From: Rhodobium orientis | GTDB lineage: Bacteria; Pseudomonadota; Alphaproteobacteria; Rhizobiales; Rhodobiaceae | NCBI RefSeq assembly: GCF_003258835.1 | Contig: NZ_NPEV01000030.1 | Span: 1-63,479 of the forward strand | Direction: 5' to 3' | DNA: 63,479 nucleotides | Shown here: positions 33,474-42,236 of the stretch, piece by piece | Numbering within the stretch: position 1 is the first letter of the stretch | Layout: each line of letters begins with the position of its first letter | Made by a program: the position numbers and the translations under genes | Notes under the pieces: model-generated | What the model saw: the letters and a program-made list of their open reading frames with translations, nothing else | Told to the model about the DNA's origin: nothing | The model's database searches: none

Positions 33474-35198
33474 GTGGACCGCGTCAAGACGTTCATGAAG
33501 GGAGAAAAGCCGATCGCGACACGCGATCTGCGCCTTTCCGTTATCCTCTCCTTTGCCAACGGCCTGCTGATCATCGCCCAGGCCTTTCTGATCGCCAGTG
33601 CCGTCACGGCCGTAGCCATCGACGGCGCGGTGCTTGATGCCGTGCTACCGTCGCTCCTGTTGCTTCTGCCGTTGTTTCTTGCCCGGGCGGTTCTCATCTA
33701 TTTCGCCGAACAGGCGAGCTTTCGCGCCGGCGCCGCCGTCAAGCGGGACCTGCGTGCCCGTGCCCTCGACCATCTGAGGCGTGCCGGCCCCGTCGCCCTT
33801 GCCGAGCAGCCGACCGGGCGGCTGGTCACGGCGCTGACCGACAGCCTTGCCGCCATCGAGCCCTATTATTCGCGCTACCTGCCGACGGCGAGCCTCGTCA
33901 CGCTGTTGCCGCTCGCCGTGCTCGTTGCGGTCGTCCCCAGCGACTGGCTGTCGGCCGTCGTCCTCGTCGTCACGGCGCCGCTCATTCCGCTCTTCATGGT
34001 GCTGATCGGCGGCGGTGCGGAGCGCATGAACCAGCGCCAGTGGCAGAAGCTCGCCCGCATGTCGGGCCATCTCATCGACGTCATCCAGGGGCTGACGACC
34101 CTCAAAATCTTCAACGCCTCGCGGCGCGAGGCCGCCGAGGTCGCGCGCATGGCCGAGGACTACCGGCGCGACACCATGGCGGTCTTGCGGCTCGCGTTCC
34201 TGTCCTCTCTGGCACTGGAATTCTTTGCCACCGTCTCGATCGCTATCGTCGCCGTCTTCATCGGCTTCCGGCTGCTGTGGGGCGAGATGGCGTTCTTCAA
34301 CGGTTTTTTCGTGCTGCTGCTGGCGCCGGAGTTCTACCTGCCGCTCCGCACCCTCGGGACCGCCTACCACGCCCGCATGGAAGCGATCGGCGCGGCGGAG
34401 CGGGTGACGGAGCTGTTCGACATTCCGGTGCCGGCGCGGCCGGCCGAGGGAACGACACTGGCTGACGGTGGGCGGATCGACATCTCCTTCGAAGACGTCG
34501 GCGTCGTCTTTGCCGACGGGCGGGTTGGGCTCGACGGGTTTTCGCTGACAGTCGCGGCGGGGGAGCGGATCGCCCTCGTCGGCCCGAGCGGTGCCGGCAA
34601 GTCGACGGTCCTCAACCTGCTGCTCGGCTTCGTCGCGCCGACGTCGGGCCGCATCCGTGTCAACGGCACACCGCTCGATGACATCGACCTTGCCGACTGG
34701 CGCCAGCATATCGCGCACCTCTCCCAGCACCCCCACCTCTTCCACGCCGATCTCGCCGAGAATATTGCGATGACCGACGGCGTCCTCGACGAGGCGCGGC
34801 TTGAGACAGCGACGGAGGCGGCGTTTGCGCGGGAGATCGTCGCGGCTCTGCCGGACGGGTTCTCCACGCGCCTCGGCGAGCGGGGCTTCGGGCTTTCGGG
34901 CGGCGAGATCCAGCGGATCGGCCTTGCCCGCGCCTTCTATCGCGACGCGCCACTCGTCCTCATGGACGAAGCGACCGCGCATCTGGATCGCGACAGCGAG
35001 CAGAAGGTCTCCGCCGCCATCGACCGGTTGGCGACGGGCCGCACGCTCATTGCCATCGCCCACCGGCTGGAAACGGCCCGCGACGCCGACCGGATCGTCC
35101 TGATGGAAGAAGGCCGGGTCGCGGCGACGGGAAGACCCGGCGACTTTGCCGGCGATCCGCGCCTTGCCGGGCTCATTGCAGAGGAGGTGGCCGAATGA
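33474..35198 (+). CDS. cydD: Thiol reductant ABC exporter subunit CydD
   Basis: A 574-residue half-transporter: membrane domain of six helices (about residues 20-300) then an ATPase domain. CydDC exports cysteine and glutathione and is needed to assemble cytochrome bd. The ATPase shows Walker A GPSGAGKST, the signature LSGGEIQRIGLARAF and Walker B LVLMDEATAHLD. A GTG start at 33474 with GAGG eight bases upstream is chosen; ATG at 33495 would cut the conserved N-terminal helix, and an ATG at 33402 would put the terminator inside the gene. Its stop overlaps cydC (ATGA). Confidence 0.92.
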   Translation: MDRVKTFMKGEKPIATRDLRLSVILSFANGLLIIAQAFLIASAVTAVAIDGAVLDAVLPSLLLLLPLFLARAVLIYFAEQASFRAGAAVKRDLRARALDHLRRAGPVALAEQPTGRLVTALTDSLAAIEPYYSRYLPTASLVTLLPLAVLVAVVPSDWLSAVVLVVTAPLIPLFMVLIGGGAERMNQRQWQKLARMSGHLIDVIQGLTTLKIFNASRREAAEVARMAEDYRRDTMAVLRLAFLSSLALEFFATVSIAIVAVFIGFRLLWGEMAFFNGFFVLLLAPEFYLPLRTLGTAYHARMEAIGAAERVTELFDIPVPARPAEGTTLADGGRIDISFEDVGVVFADGRVGLDGFSLTVAAGERIALVGPSGAGKSTVLNLLLGFVAPTSGRIRVNGTPLDDIDLADWRQHIAHLSQHPHLFHADLAENIAMTDGVLDEARLETATEAAFAREIVAALPDGFSTRLGERGFGLSGGEIQRIGLARAFYRDAPLVLMDEATAHLDRDSEQKVSAAIDRLATGRTLIAIAHRLETARDADRIVLMEEGRVAATGRPGDFAGDPRLAGLIAEEVAE

Positions 35199-36892
35199 GC
35201 GACCTTCTCCGTCTCCTAAAACTCTTCCGGCCCTATTGGCTCTGGATGGCCGGCTCCATTGCCCTGTCGCTTGCCTCGGTGCTGGCCAATGTGGGGCTGA
35301 TGGCCGTCTCGGGCTGGTTCATCACGGCGATGGCGCTGGCCGGCCTTGCCGGCGTTTCCATGAACTATTTCACGCCGGCCGCCCTCATCCGCGCCTTTGC
35401 CATCGTCAGAACCGTCGGGCGCTATGGGGAGCGGGTGATCAGCCACGAGGCGACGTTCCGGCTGCTGGCGGAACTGCGCACCTGGTTCTACCGCCGGATC
35501 GAGCCGCTGGCGCCGGCGGGCCTCGCAAAAGCCCATTCCGGCGACGTCCATGCCCGCCTCAGTTCCGACATCGATCGGCTGGAGCTGGTCTTTTTGCGAT
35601 TTTTCGCGCCGGTGACGGTGGCGGCGCTTGCTTCGCTCGTCGTCGTCGCCGTGCTCTTTGCCTGGCATCCCCAGATCGCGGCCAGCCAGGCCGTGCTGCT
35701 CGCCCTTGCCGGCATCGCCCTTCCCGTCCTCGTCGCGAAGGCCGGCGGCGCGCCGTCGGAGCGACTGACGCACCAGGGCGCGGAGATGACCACAAAACTC
35801 GTCGACATGCTCGACGGCCTCGGAACGCTTCAGGCGCACGGCTTCGACGCCGCCCACGCCGCGCGCATCGAAGCGTTGACCTGCGGCATGATCGCGGAGG
35901 AAACGAGGCTCTCGCGCCTTTCCGGGCTATCCACCGCCGGCGTCGGGCTCGCCACCAACATGGCGCTCTTTGCCGCCATCGCCCTTGCCGTTCCGGCCGT
36001 GCGCTCCGGCGCGCTCGCCCCGGCCGATCTTGCCATGGTCGCGCTGCTGGCGATGGCGAGTTTCGAGGCCATCGGCCCGCTGCCGCTGGCCGCCCAGTCG
36101 CTCGGCGGCACGCTCGCTTCGGCGCGGCGCATCTTCGCGCTTGCGGACGGCGCCCCGCCCGTTGCCGTTCCCGCCAGGCCGGCGCCGCTGCCGCTTAACG
36201 CCGCAGACGCCGCGCTGCTGTCGTTCCGCGGCGTCGGCCTCACCTATCCCGGCGCCGCGCGCCCGGCCCTTTGCGACATCGACCTCGACCTCATGCCCGG
36301 CACCCGCACCGGCCTCCTCGGCGCCTCCGGCTCCGGCAAGTCGAGCCTCGTCAACCTTGCCCTGCGCTTCTGGCCGCCGGAGACCGGCCGCATCTCCCTT
36401 TCCGGCACCGACGTCGCCGATCTCGACCCGGAGGACGTGCGCCGGCAGATCTCAGCCGTCTCCCAGCACGCCCATCTCTTCACCGCCTCGATTGCCGAAA
36501 ACCTTCGCGTTGCCGCGCCGGATGCACCTCTCGGCAAGCTGGAAGAGGCGTGCCGGATCGCGCAGGTGCACGACTTCATCGCCGCCCAGCCGGACGGCTA
36601 CGACACCCTCGTCGGCGCCAACGGCCTGAAGCTTTCCGGCGGCGAGGCGCGGCGCATTGCGGTCGCCCGCGCGCTCCTGAAGGAGGCGCCGATCCTCCTC
36701 CTCGACGAGCCCGGCGAAGGGCTCGACCGGGCAACCGAGACGGCGATGCTGGAAGCGCTGTTCGATGCGACCGGCGAGCGGGCCGTCCTCTACATCACGC
36801 ACCGGCCGGTTGCGCTTGAGCGAATGCATGCGTTGCTGCTAATGGAAAGAAGTCGCATTGTCGACCGCCGCGCCGCCCCCCAGATGGGATAA
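35195..36892 (+). CDS. cydC: Thiol reductant ABC exporter subunit CydC
   Basis: A 565-residue partner half-transporter. Six membrane helices precede an ATPase domain with Walker A GASGSGKSS, the signature LSGGEARRIAVARALL and the Walker B segment LLLDEPGEGLD. The FNYFTPA-like block SMNYFTPAALIRAFAIVRT, near residue 60, with YGERVISHEATFRLLAELR, is typical of CydC. It overlaps cydD by four bases and ends with its stop at the start of a terminator stem. The heterodimer works with cytochrome bd, so placing cydABX and cydDC together is functionally sensible. Confidence 0.94.
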   Translation: MSDLLRLLKLFRPYWLWMAGSIALSLASVLANVGLMAVSGWFITAMALAGLAGVSMNYFTPAALIRAFAIVRTVGRYGERVISHEATFRLLAELRTWFYRRIEPLAPAGLAKAHSGDVHARLSSDIDRLELVFLRFFAPVTVAALASLVVVAVLFAWHPQIAASQAVLLALAGIALPVLVAKAGGAPSERLTHQGAEMTTKLVDMLDGLGTLQAHGFDAAHAARIEALTCGMIAEETRLSRLSGLSTAGVGLATNMALFAAIALAVPAVRSGALAPADLAMVALLAMASFEAIGPLPLAAQSLGGTLASARRIFALADGAPPVAVPARPAPLPLNAADAALLSFRGVGLTYPGAARPALCDIDLDLMPGTRTGLLGASGSGKSSLVNLALRFWPPETGRISLSGTDVADLDPEDVRRQISAVSQHAHLFTASIAENLRVAAPDAPLGKLEEACRIAQVHDFIAAQPDGYDTLVGANGLKLSGGEARRIAVARALLKEAPILLLDEPGEGLDRATETAMLEALFDATGERAVLYITHRPVALERMHALLLMERSRIVDRRAAPQMG

Positions 36893-36918
36893 AGAGGCTT
36901 TCTTTCTGCCTCTTTTTT
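36892..36918 (+). terminator. Intrinsic terminator after cydC
   Basis: AAGAGGC (36892-36898), loop of nine T/C-rich bases, GCCTCTT, then a T run to 36918. A clear terminator that isolates the cyd genes from the FNR-like gene. Confidence 0.85.
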
Positions 36919-36961
36919 CTCCGCTGTACCGCCCAAATACGGCCCTATCGAGCACGAGACG

Positions 36962-37663
36962 ATGAAGCGCATTTCGCCCAACGAAGCCTGGACCGGGGTT
37001 GCAGACTGCCTCAACTGCAACATTCGCCAGTCGGTTCTGTTCTCCGACCTTTCCGAGGCCGACTTCGACCTGGTGCACCGGCCGATCGACCAGCTCACCT
37101 ATGCCCGCGGCGCGGAAATCTACGGCATGGGCGAAAAGGCGACTTCGCTGTTCACCATTCGCACCGGCCTCGTCAAACTGACCCGGTTCCTGCCCGACGG
37201 CACCCACCGCATCGTCCGGCTCCTTCGCAAGACCGACATCATCGGCATCGAATCGATCGTCAGCGACAGCTACAGCCACAGCGCCACGGCGCTGCATCCG
37301 ACCGAGCTCTGCCGGTTGCCGGTCGGGACCATACGCGAGCTCTCCAACTCCAATTCCCGGCTGTTCCACGAGCTGATGTCGCGCTGGCACCGGGCGCTCA
37401 GCGAGGCCGACCGCTGGATCACCGAATTCTCCACCGGCCCGTCGCGCGACCGGGTGGTGCGGCTGCTGTTGTGGCTGTCGGAGGTCGAGCCGGACGGGCG
37501 CTGCGAGCTGTTCAGCCGCGAGGACCTCGGCGCTGTGCTCGGCCTGACGACGGAAACGGCGAGCCGGATGATGGCCGAGCTGAAGCGCCAGGGCTACATT
37601 TCCGAGCCGCACACCAACCAGTTTCTCTGCGACATCCCCAATCTGCGCCGGCTGGTTGCGTGA
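36962..37663 (+). CDS. Crp/Fnr-family regulator, FNR-like with three of the four cluster cysteines
   Basis: A 233-residue regulator with an N-terminal sensor, cyclic-nucleotide-like beta barrel, dimer helix and C-terminal winged helix. The recognition helix GLTTETASRMMAELKRQG keeps the E--SR pattern of FNR, so TTGAT-N4-ATCAA sites are expected. Aligned to Escherichia coli FNR by eye, Cys16 and Cys19 (DCLNCNIRQSVLF) match Cys20 and Cys23, and Cys117 (TELCRLP) matches Cys122. Val25 stands where Cys29 should be. The oxygen-labile 4Fe-4S cluster may be altered or absent. It lies between cydDC and cytochrome c', suggesting control of these respiratory genes. Confidence 0.88.
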   Translation: MKRISPNEAWTGVADCLNCNIRQSVLFSDLSEADFDLVHRPIDQLTYARGAEIYGMGEKATSLFTIRTGLVKLTRFLPDGTHRIVRLLRKTDIIGIESIVSDSYSHSATALHPTELCRLPVGTIRELSNSNSRLFHELMSRWHRALSEADRWITEFSTGPSRDRVVRLLLWLSEVEPDGRCELFSREDLGAVLGLTTETASRMMAELKRQGYISEPHTNQFLCDIPNLRRLVA

Positions 37664-37841
37664 GGACTCCTGCCCTCACTTGAACCCGTGTCCGATCCGT
37701 ACATGAACAAATTGTAATGTGACGGTCGATGCCTCTCCGGCTACCCATAACGCCTTGATTTCGGCCGCTTCCGGCCCCTCGCACCGGGGGGCCGCCGGAG
37801 GGTCGCAAAAGGGGACGACAGGATGTCACATTCCTCTTTCG

Positions 37842-37859
37842 TGATCGGATTAAGGATCA
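37842..37859. promoter_or_regulatory. Inverted repeat TGATC-N8-GATCA before cytochrome c' gene
   Basis: A short inverted repeat, 52 bases before the predicted start. It resembles TTATC-N8-GATAA upstream of cydA in half-site length and spacing. It is not a standard FNR box. The regulator is unknown. Confidence 0.3.
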
Positions 37860-37910
37860 TTACGCATGGCCAACGTGGCCTCCCAAGGACACCGACCACA
37901 AGGATATTCA

Positions 37911-38372
37911 ATGATGCGCAAGTTCTTACTCTCGACGCTTTTCGTGGTGCTGCCCGCGGCCGTGGCCTTTGCCCAGTCGGCCGAGGACACCGCCAAGGCC
38001 CGCATGGCCTATTTCGAGCTGCTCGGCTTTGAAATGCACGGCCTTGCCGCCATGGCAAAGGGCGAGGTCGACTACGACGCCGACGTTGCCATGGCCCATG
38101 CCAAGGACCTGAAGGCGCTGACCGGCTACACCATCAGCGACCTGTTCGCGCCGGGCACCTCCAACGCCGACCTGCCGGGCAAGACCCGCGCGCAGCCGGC
38201 GATTTGGGAGAACATGGACAGCTTCCAGGAAAAGGGTAAGGCGCTCTTTGTCGCCGTCGACGAGTTGAACGCCGCCGCCGGCAACGGCCTCGACGCCCTG
38301 CGTCCGGCCGTCGGCAAGCTCGGCGCCGCCTGCAAGGGCTGCCACGACGACTTCCGCGCCAAGGATTTCTGA
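37911..38372 (+). CDS. Cytochrome c' (class II c-type cytochrome)
   Basis: A 153-residue periplasmic cytochrome with a signal peptide (LPAAVAFAQS, cleavage after about residue 22) and a four-helix bundle. The single heme site CKGCH is near the C-terminus (residues 141-145), where it belongs in class II cytochromes, and ACKGCHDDFRAKDF completes the family ending. Cytochromes c' bind nitric oxide and are linked to its detoxification. AAGG lies seven bases before ATG at 37911. A cytochrome b561 gene follows after a hairpin, so both may pass electrons to and from the quinone pool. Confidence 0.92.
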   Translation: MMRKFLLSTLFVVLPAAVAFAQSAEDTAKARMAYFELLGFEMHGLAAMAKGEVDYDADVAMAHAKDLKALTGYTISDLFAPGTSNADLPGKTRAQPAIWENMDSFQEKGKALFVAVDELNAAAGNGLDALRPAVGKLGAACKGCHDDFRAKDF

Positions 38373-38407
38373 TCCGCACCACACCATCACACCACACCAT
38401 AGGACAC

Positions 38408-38434
38408 CCCGGGACCCGTCTTTCGGGCCCCGGG
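38408..38434 (+). terminator. Strong hairpin between cytochrome c' and cytochrome b561 genes
   Basis: CCCGGG-A-CCCG (38408-38418), loop TCTTT, CGGG-C-CCCGGG (38424-38434): an 11-bp stem with one mismatch, without a T run directly after. It probably stabilises the upstream mRNA or attenuates read-through rather than ending it fully. Confidence 0.55.
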
Positions 38435-38439
38435 TCACC

Positions 38440-38465
38440 TTTCCTCCAGGACTTTCCTCCAGGAC
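38440..38465 (+). repeat. Perfect 13-bp tandem duplication
   Basis: TTTCCTCCAGGAC occurs twice in a row (38440-38452, 38453-38465), ending 14 bases before the ATG of the cytochrome b561 gene. It lies in the leader, where CCTCC could pair with AGGA or hide a ribosome site. Confidence 0.85.
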
Positions 38466-38479
38466 CGGGACCGACGACC

Positions 38480-39106
38480 ATGACCATTGCTGCCGACCAG
38501 AAACGCGCGCCGCGCACCGCCTCCGCCGACGGAACCGAGGTGGTCCGCCTCTGGGATCCCGTCGTGCGCGTCCTGCACTGGGCGCTCTTCATCGCCTTTG
38601 CCACGGCCTGGATTCTCGGCGAGTTCGGCCCGGCCGACATGACGTACCATTTCTGGGCCGGCTACACGGTGGCAACGATCGTCGTCCTGCGCGTCATCTG
38701 GGGTTTCATCGGCCCGAAGCCGGCGCGGTTTTCAAGCTTCGTCCGGGGCCCCGGCAAGGTCATCGCCTATGCCGGCACGATGTTTTCGCGCAAGCCCTCC
38801 AACCTTGCCGGCCACAATCCGGTCGGCGCGATCTTCGTCGTCGCCATCCTCGCCCTCCTCGCCCTGCAGGTGATGACCGGGCTCGTCTCCGACCCGGAGG
38901 ACTACATCAATGTCGGCCCGCTGGCGCAGTACGTCTCCTCGGCGACCTCGCGCTTCGCGCTGTCCTGGCACGAGCCGCTGGCGATCATCGCCCTTGTGCT
39001 GACGATCATCCACGTCACCTCGATCTATTTCTACAAATTCTACAAGGGCGAGGACCTGATCATCCCGATGATCACGGGCTGGAAGAAGGTGAAGAAGCGG
39101 GATTGA
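38480..39106 (+). CDS. Cytochrome b/b6 (b561-family) membrane protein
   Basis: A 208-residue integral membrane cytochrome b of the b561 superfamily. Four hydrophobic helices carry histidines in VVRVLHWALFIAFATAW, MTYHFWAGYTVATIVVL, SWHEPLAIIALVLTIIH and VTSIYFYKF. The motif GLVSDPEDY and the ending ITGWKKVKK are typical of this group. It is a probable quinol-cytochrome c oxidoreductase partner for the cytochrome c' encoded just upstream, a pairing seen in several proteobacteria. The direction of electron flow is not known. Confidence 0.88.
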   Translation: MTIAADQKRAPRTASADGTEVVRLWDPVVRVLHWALFIAFATAWILGEFGPADMTYHFWAGYTVATIVVLRVIWGFIGPKPARFSSFVRGPGKVIAYAGTMFSRKPSNLAGHNPVGAIFVVAILALLALQVMTGLVSDPEDYINVGPLAQYVSSATSRFALSWHEPLAIIALVLTIIHVTSIYFYKFYKGEDLIIPMITGWKKVKKRD

Positions 39107-39401
39107 ACCTGCTTCGGCCGAAGTCTCGCGCTGCGCGAGGCGCATAACTGGTTTACGGATATGGCAGACCATGCCAGCGTGCGCCTTGGTCGTATCGCTG
39201 CCGTCCTCAGGCCACCCCTTCAAACAATGGTTGCAGTATTTTTCATTCATTCAATTTAAAAGCGCGTTATGCGCAACAAAACAACAAGACGACGTCGGTT
39301 GCATTTTGAATCTTCCCAAAACGCGCAGACGTTCCGACGTCGCTCTCCCGTCAAACTGACAAAGTTTACTTAAACTGCGCGCCTTTTCCGCCTTCAGTTA
39401 A

Positions 39402-39425
39402 GAATATTCGATATTTTGAATATTC
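39402..39425. promoter_or_regulatory. Twin GAATATTC boxes upstream of pflB
   Basis: Two identical 8-bp palindromes, 39402-39409 and 39418-39425, centres 16 bases apart, with AT-rich spacer. They resemble a paired operator. The binding protein is not known. Confidence 0.5.
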
Positions 39426-39677
39426 ATTTTTTCGCGTTAGGGTCTGGCGAAACGCACTCATCGGGGGTATTTAAAGGATACCCACTAGACGAAAGTCGAA
39501 AGAGTCGCCGACCGTCAATCGGGATTTGCCGGGTTGTCTCCCAAGGATCCGGCTTTAATTGTTCCAAAGAGCGAATTTACGACGACCCCTCCCGGTCGCC
39601 GTTTCCGATTGGTCGTGACGAGGATGAGAAGAGCTATGGGCCTGCTCATCGATGTCGTTTGGACATTGTCCAGCCCT

Positions 39678-39693
39678 GGAACCGTACGGTTCC
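39678..39693. promoter_or_regulatory. Perfect 16-bp palindrome upstream of pflB
   Basis: GGAACCGTACGGTTCC, 107 bases before the pflB start. Long perfect symmetry at this place suggests an operator or an RNA hairpin in the leader. Confidence 0.55.
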
Positions 39694-39799
39694 TCGACGC
39701 TCTCCCCTTCGCTTCAAAAGGCCCTTGCCGCCGCGCCGCCTTCCCGGGCGCCAGTGGGGAAACCGCCGTATTCGCCTCTTCCAGAACGAGGACCACGCC

Positions 39800-42061
39800 A
39801 TGAACGTATATGCCAATGCCTCCAGCCTCCACGCCGACCCCTGGACCGGGTTCAGCGACGGGGCGTGGCGCACCGAGATCGACGTACGCGGCTTCATCCA
39901 GGAGAACTACACCCCCTATGAAGGGGACGACAGCTTCCTGGCCCCCGCGACCGAGCGCACCAAAGCGCTTTGGGAGAAGCTCGGCGAGCTCCTGAAGGCA
40001 GAGCGCGAAAAGGGCGTCCTCGACGTTTCCGCCGACCGCGCCTCCTCCATCACCGCGCACGACGCCGGCTATATCGACCGCGAGGAAGAGCTGATCGTCG
40101 GCCTGCAGACCGATGCGCCGCTGAAGCGCTCGATCATGCCGAATGGCGGCCTGCGCATGGTGGAAAACGGCCTTGAGGCCTACGGCTTCAAGCTGGCGCC
40201 GGAAGTCAAGGAAGTCTGGACCCGCTACCGCAAGAGCCACAACCAGGGCGTCTTCGACGTCTACAGCCCGGATATCCTCGCCGCCCGCAAGTCCGGCGTC
40301 ATCACCGGGCTGCCGGACGCCTATGGCCGCGGCCGCATCATCGGCGACTATCGCCGCGTCGCGCTTTACGGCACCGATTTCCTGCGTGAGGAAAAGAAGG
40401 CCGAGTTCCACGCCCTCGACGACGCCGATTTCGACGAGGCGACGATGCGCCTTCGCGAAGAGATCTCCGAGCAGTACCGCGCGCTCGACGAATTACGCGA
40501 AATGGCCGCCAAATACGGCTTCGACATCTCGCACCCGGCCCAGAACGCCCGCGAGGCGATCCAGTGGACCTATTTCGGCTATCTCGCCGCCGTCAAGGAG
40601 CAGAACGGCGCGGCGATGTCGCTCGGCCGCATCTCCACCTTCCTCGACATCTATGTCGAGCGCGACATGGCCGCCGGATTCCTGACCGAGGAAGCCGCCC
40701 AGGAGATGATCGACGACCTGGTCATCAAGCTGCGCATCATCCGCTTCCTCAGGACCCCCGACTACGACCAGCTTTTCTCCGGCGATCCGACCTGGGTCAC
40801 CGAGGTCATCGGCGGCATGGGCGAGGACGGCCGCACGCTGGTCGCCAAGACCGGGTTCCGCTTCCTCAACACGCTCTACAATCTCGGCCCGGCGCCGGAG
40901 CCGAACCTCACGGTCCTTTGGAGCACCCGGCTGCCGAAGGGCTTCAAGGCGTTCTGCGCCAGGGTCTCGGCCGACACCAGCGCCATCCAGTACGAGAACG
41001 ACGACCTGATGCGCGAGAAATGGGGCGATGACTACGGCATCGCCTGCTGCGTCTCGGCCATGCGCATCGGCAAGCAGATGCAGTTCTTCGGCGCCCGCGC
41101 CAACCTCGCCAAGGCCCTCCTCTACGCCATCAATGGCGGCGTCGACGAGACCTCCGGCAAGAAGGTTGCGGACGGCCTGGAGCCGATCACGGCCGATGTG
41201 CTCGACTATGACGAGGTCGTCGCGAAATTCGACAAGGCGACCGACTGGCTCGCCAAGACCTACGTCAAGGCGCTCAACGCCATCCACTACATGCACGACA
41301 AATACGCCTATGAGCGCATCGAGATGGCGCTGCATGACCGCGACGTGCTGCGGACCATGGCCTGCGGCATTGCGGGCCTGTCCATCGTCGCCGACGCGTT
41401 CTCGGCCATCAAGCACGCCAAGGTGCATGTCATCCGCAACGAGGACGGTCTCGCCGTCGACTACAGGATCGAGGGCGATTATCCGGCCTTCGGCAACAAT
41501 GACGACCGCGTCGACGACATCGCCGTCTGGCTCACCGAGACCTTCATGGACAAGGTCAAGGCGCAGCCGGTGTTCTACCGCGACGCCCTGCCGACCCAGT
41601 CGATCCTGACGATCACGTCGAACGTCGTCTACGGCAAGAAGACCGGCAACACGCCGGACGGACGCCGCGCCGGAGAGCCGTTCGCGCCGGGCGCCAACCC
41701 GATGAACGGCCGCGACAAGAAGGGTTTTGTGGCCGCCGGCGCCTCGATCGCCAAGCTGCCCTACGGCTCGGCCCTCGACGGCATCTCCTGGACGGCTTCG
41801 GCGACCCCGTCGAGCCTCGGCCACACCGAGGAAGACCGCATTGCAAACCTTTGCAATTGCCTCGACGGCTTTGCCGCGGCCAAGGGCTTCCACGTCAACG
41901 TCAACCTTCTGAAGAAGGAGACGCTGCTGCATGCGATGGAGCATCCGGAGGAATATCCGCAGCTCACCATCCGCGTCTCCGGCTATGCGGTGAACTTCAT
42001 CAAGCTGACCCGCGAGCAGCAGATGGACGTCATCAACCGCACCTTCCACGCGACGATGTAG
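39800..42061 (+). CDS. pflB: Formate C-acetyltransferase (pyruvate formate-lyase)
   Basis: A 753-residue glycyl-radical enzyme that splits pyruvate with CoA into acetyl-CoA and formate during anaerobic growth. Active-site Cys416-Cys417 lie in [12 protein letters not shown] and the radical glycine is Gly728 in [10 protein letters not shown], both in their expected places; length is close to the family norm of about 760. ATG at 39800 has GAGGA eight bases upstream and starts a short N-terminal extension. Its activase gene lies 175 bases downstream after two strong hairpins. Oxygen inactivates the active enzyme, so expression should be anaerobic. Confidence 0.96.
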   Translation: MNVYANASSLHADPWTGFSDGAWRTEIDVRGFIQENYTPYEGDDSFLAPATERTKALWEKLGELLKAEREKGVLDVSADRASSITAHDAGYIDREEELIVGLQTDAPLKRSIMPNGGLRMVENGLEAYGFKLAPEVKEVWTRYRKSHNQGVFDVYSPDILAARKSGVITGLPDAYGRGRIIGDYRRVALYGTDFLREEKKAEFHALDDADFDEATMRLREEISEQYRALDELREMAAKYGFDISHPAQNAREAIQWTYFGYLAAVKEQNGAAMSLGRISTFLDIYVERDMAAGFLTEEAAQEMIDDLVIKLRIIRFLRTPDYDQLFSGDPTWVTEVIGGMGEDGRTLVAKTGFRFLNTLYNLGPAPEPNLTVLWSTRLPKGFKAFCARVSADTSAIQYENDDLMREKWGDDYGIACCVSAMRIGKQMQFFGARANLAKALLYAINGGVDETSGKKVADGLEPITADVLDYDEVVAKFDKATDWLAKTYVKALNAIHYMHDKYAYERIEMALHDRDVLRTMACGIAGLSIVADAFSAIKHAKVHVIRNEDGLAVDYRIEGDYPAFGNNDDRVDDIAVWLTETFMDKVKAQPVFYRDALPTQSILTITSNVVYGKKTGNTPDGRRAGEPFAPGANPMNGRDKKGFVAAGASIAKLPYGSALDGISWTASATPSSLGHTEEDRIANLCNCLDGFAAAKGFHVNVNLLKKETLLHAMEHPEEYPQLTIRVSGYAVNFIKLTREQQMDVINRTFHATM

Positions 42062-42074
42062 TCAGCCGACAACA

Positions 42075-42109
42075 CCGCCGGTCGTGGCCCAGTGCTTGGC
42101 GACCGGCGG
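42075..42109 (+). promoter_or_regulatory. Perfect 10-bp-stem hairpin just after pflB
   Basis: CCGCCGGTCG (42075-42084) pairs with CGACCGGCGG (42100-42109) around a 15-base loop, starting 13 bases beyond the pflB stop. There is no T run. It is probably an mRNA-protecting or attenuating structure between pflB and pflA. Confidence 0.6.
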
Positions 42110-42169
42110 CCCCTTGAGACCCTCCTCGGCCCGGCCTCCCCCGGGCGGGCGGAGGATTGAATTGTCCTG

Positions 42170-42214
42170 TCGCGAAACGGCATCCCCGGGGAAGGCCCGG
42201 GCAGGGTTTCGCGA
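42170..42214 (+). promoter_or_regulatory. Second intergenic hairpin between pflB and pflA
   Basis: TCGCGAAAC (42170-42178) is matched by GTTTCGCGA (42206-42214), a 9-bp stem with a GC-rich inner loop that can itself fold (CCCCGGGG). It ends 22 bases before the proposed pflA start and could lower activase expression. Confidence 0.55.
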
Positions 42215-42236
42215 GCAACCAACCCAGGATCCCGTT

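Larger units (their letters stand above)
39107..39799. other. Long non-coding leader of pflB
   Basis: About 690 bases without a recognisable gene; an in-frame extension of pflB to 39416 has no coding character. It contains twin GAATATTC boxes (39402 and 39418), the hairpin GGGTAT-N7-ATACCC (39465-39483) and a 16-bp palindrome (39678-39693). The first 240 bases are AT-rich. Confidence 0.6.

Noticed and set aside
39416-39799. In-frame upstream extension of pflB by 128 codons
   Set aside because: It has no similarity to PflB, and a good ribosome site lies directly before ATG 39800.
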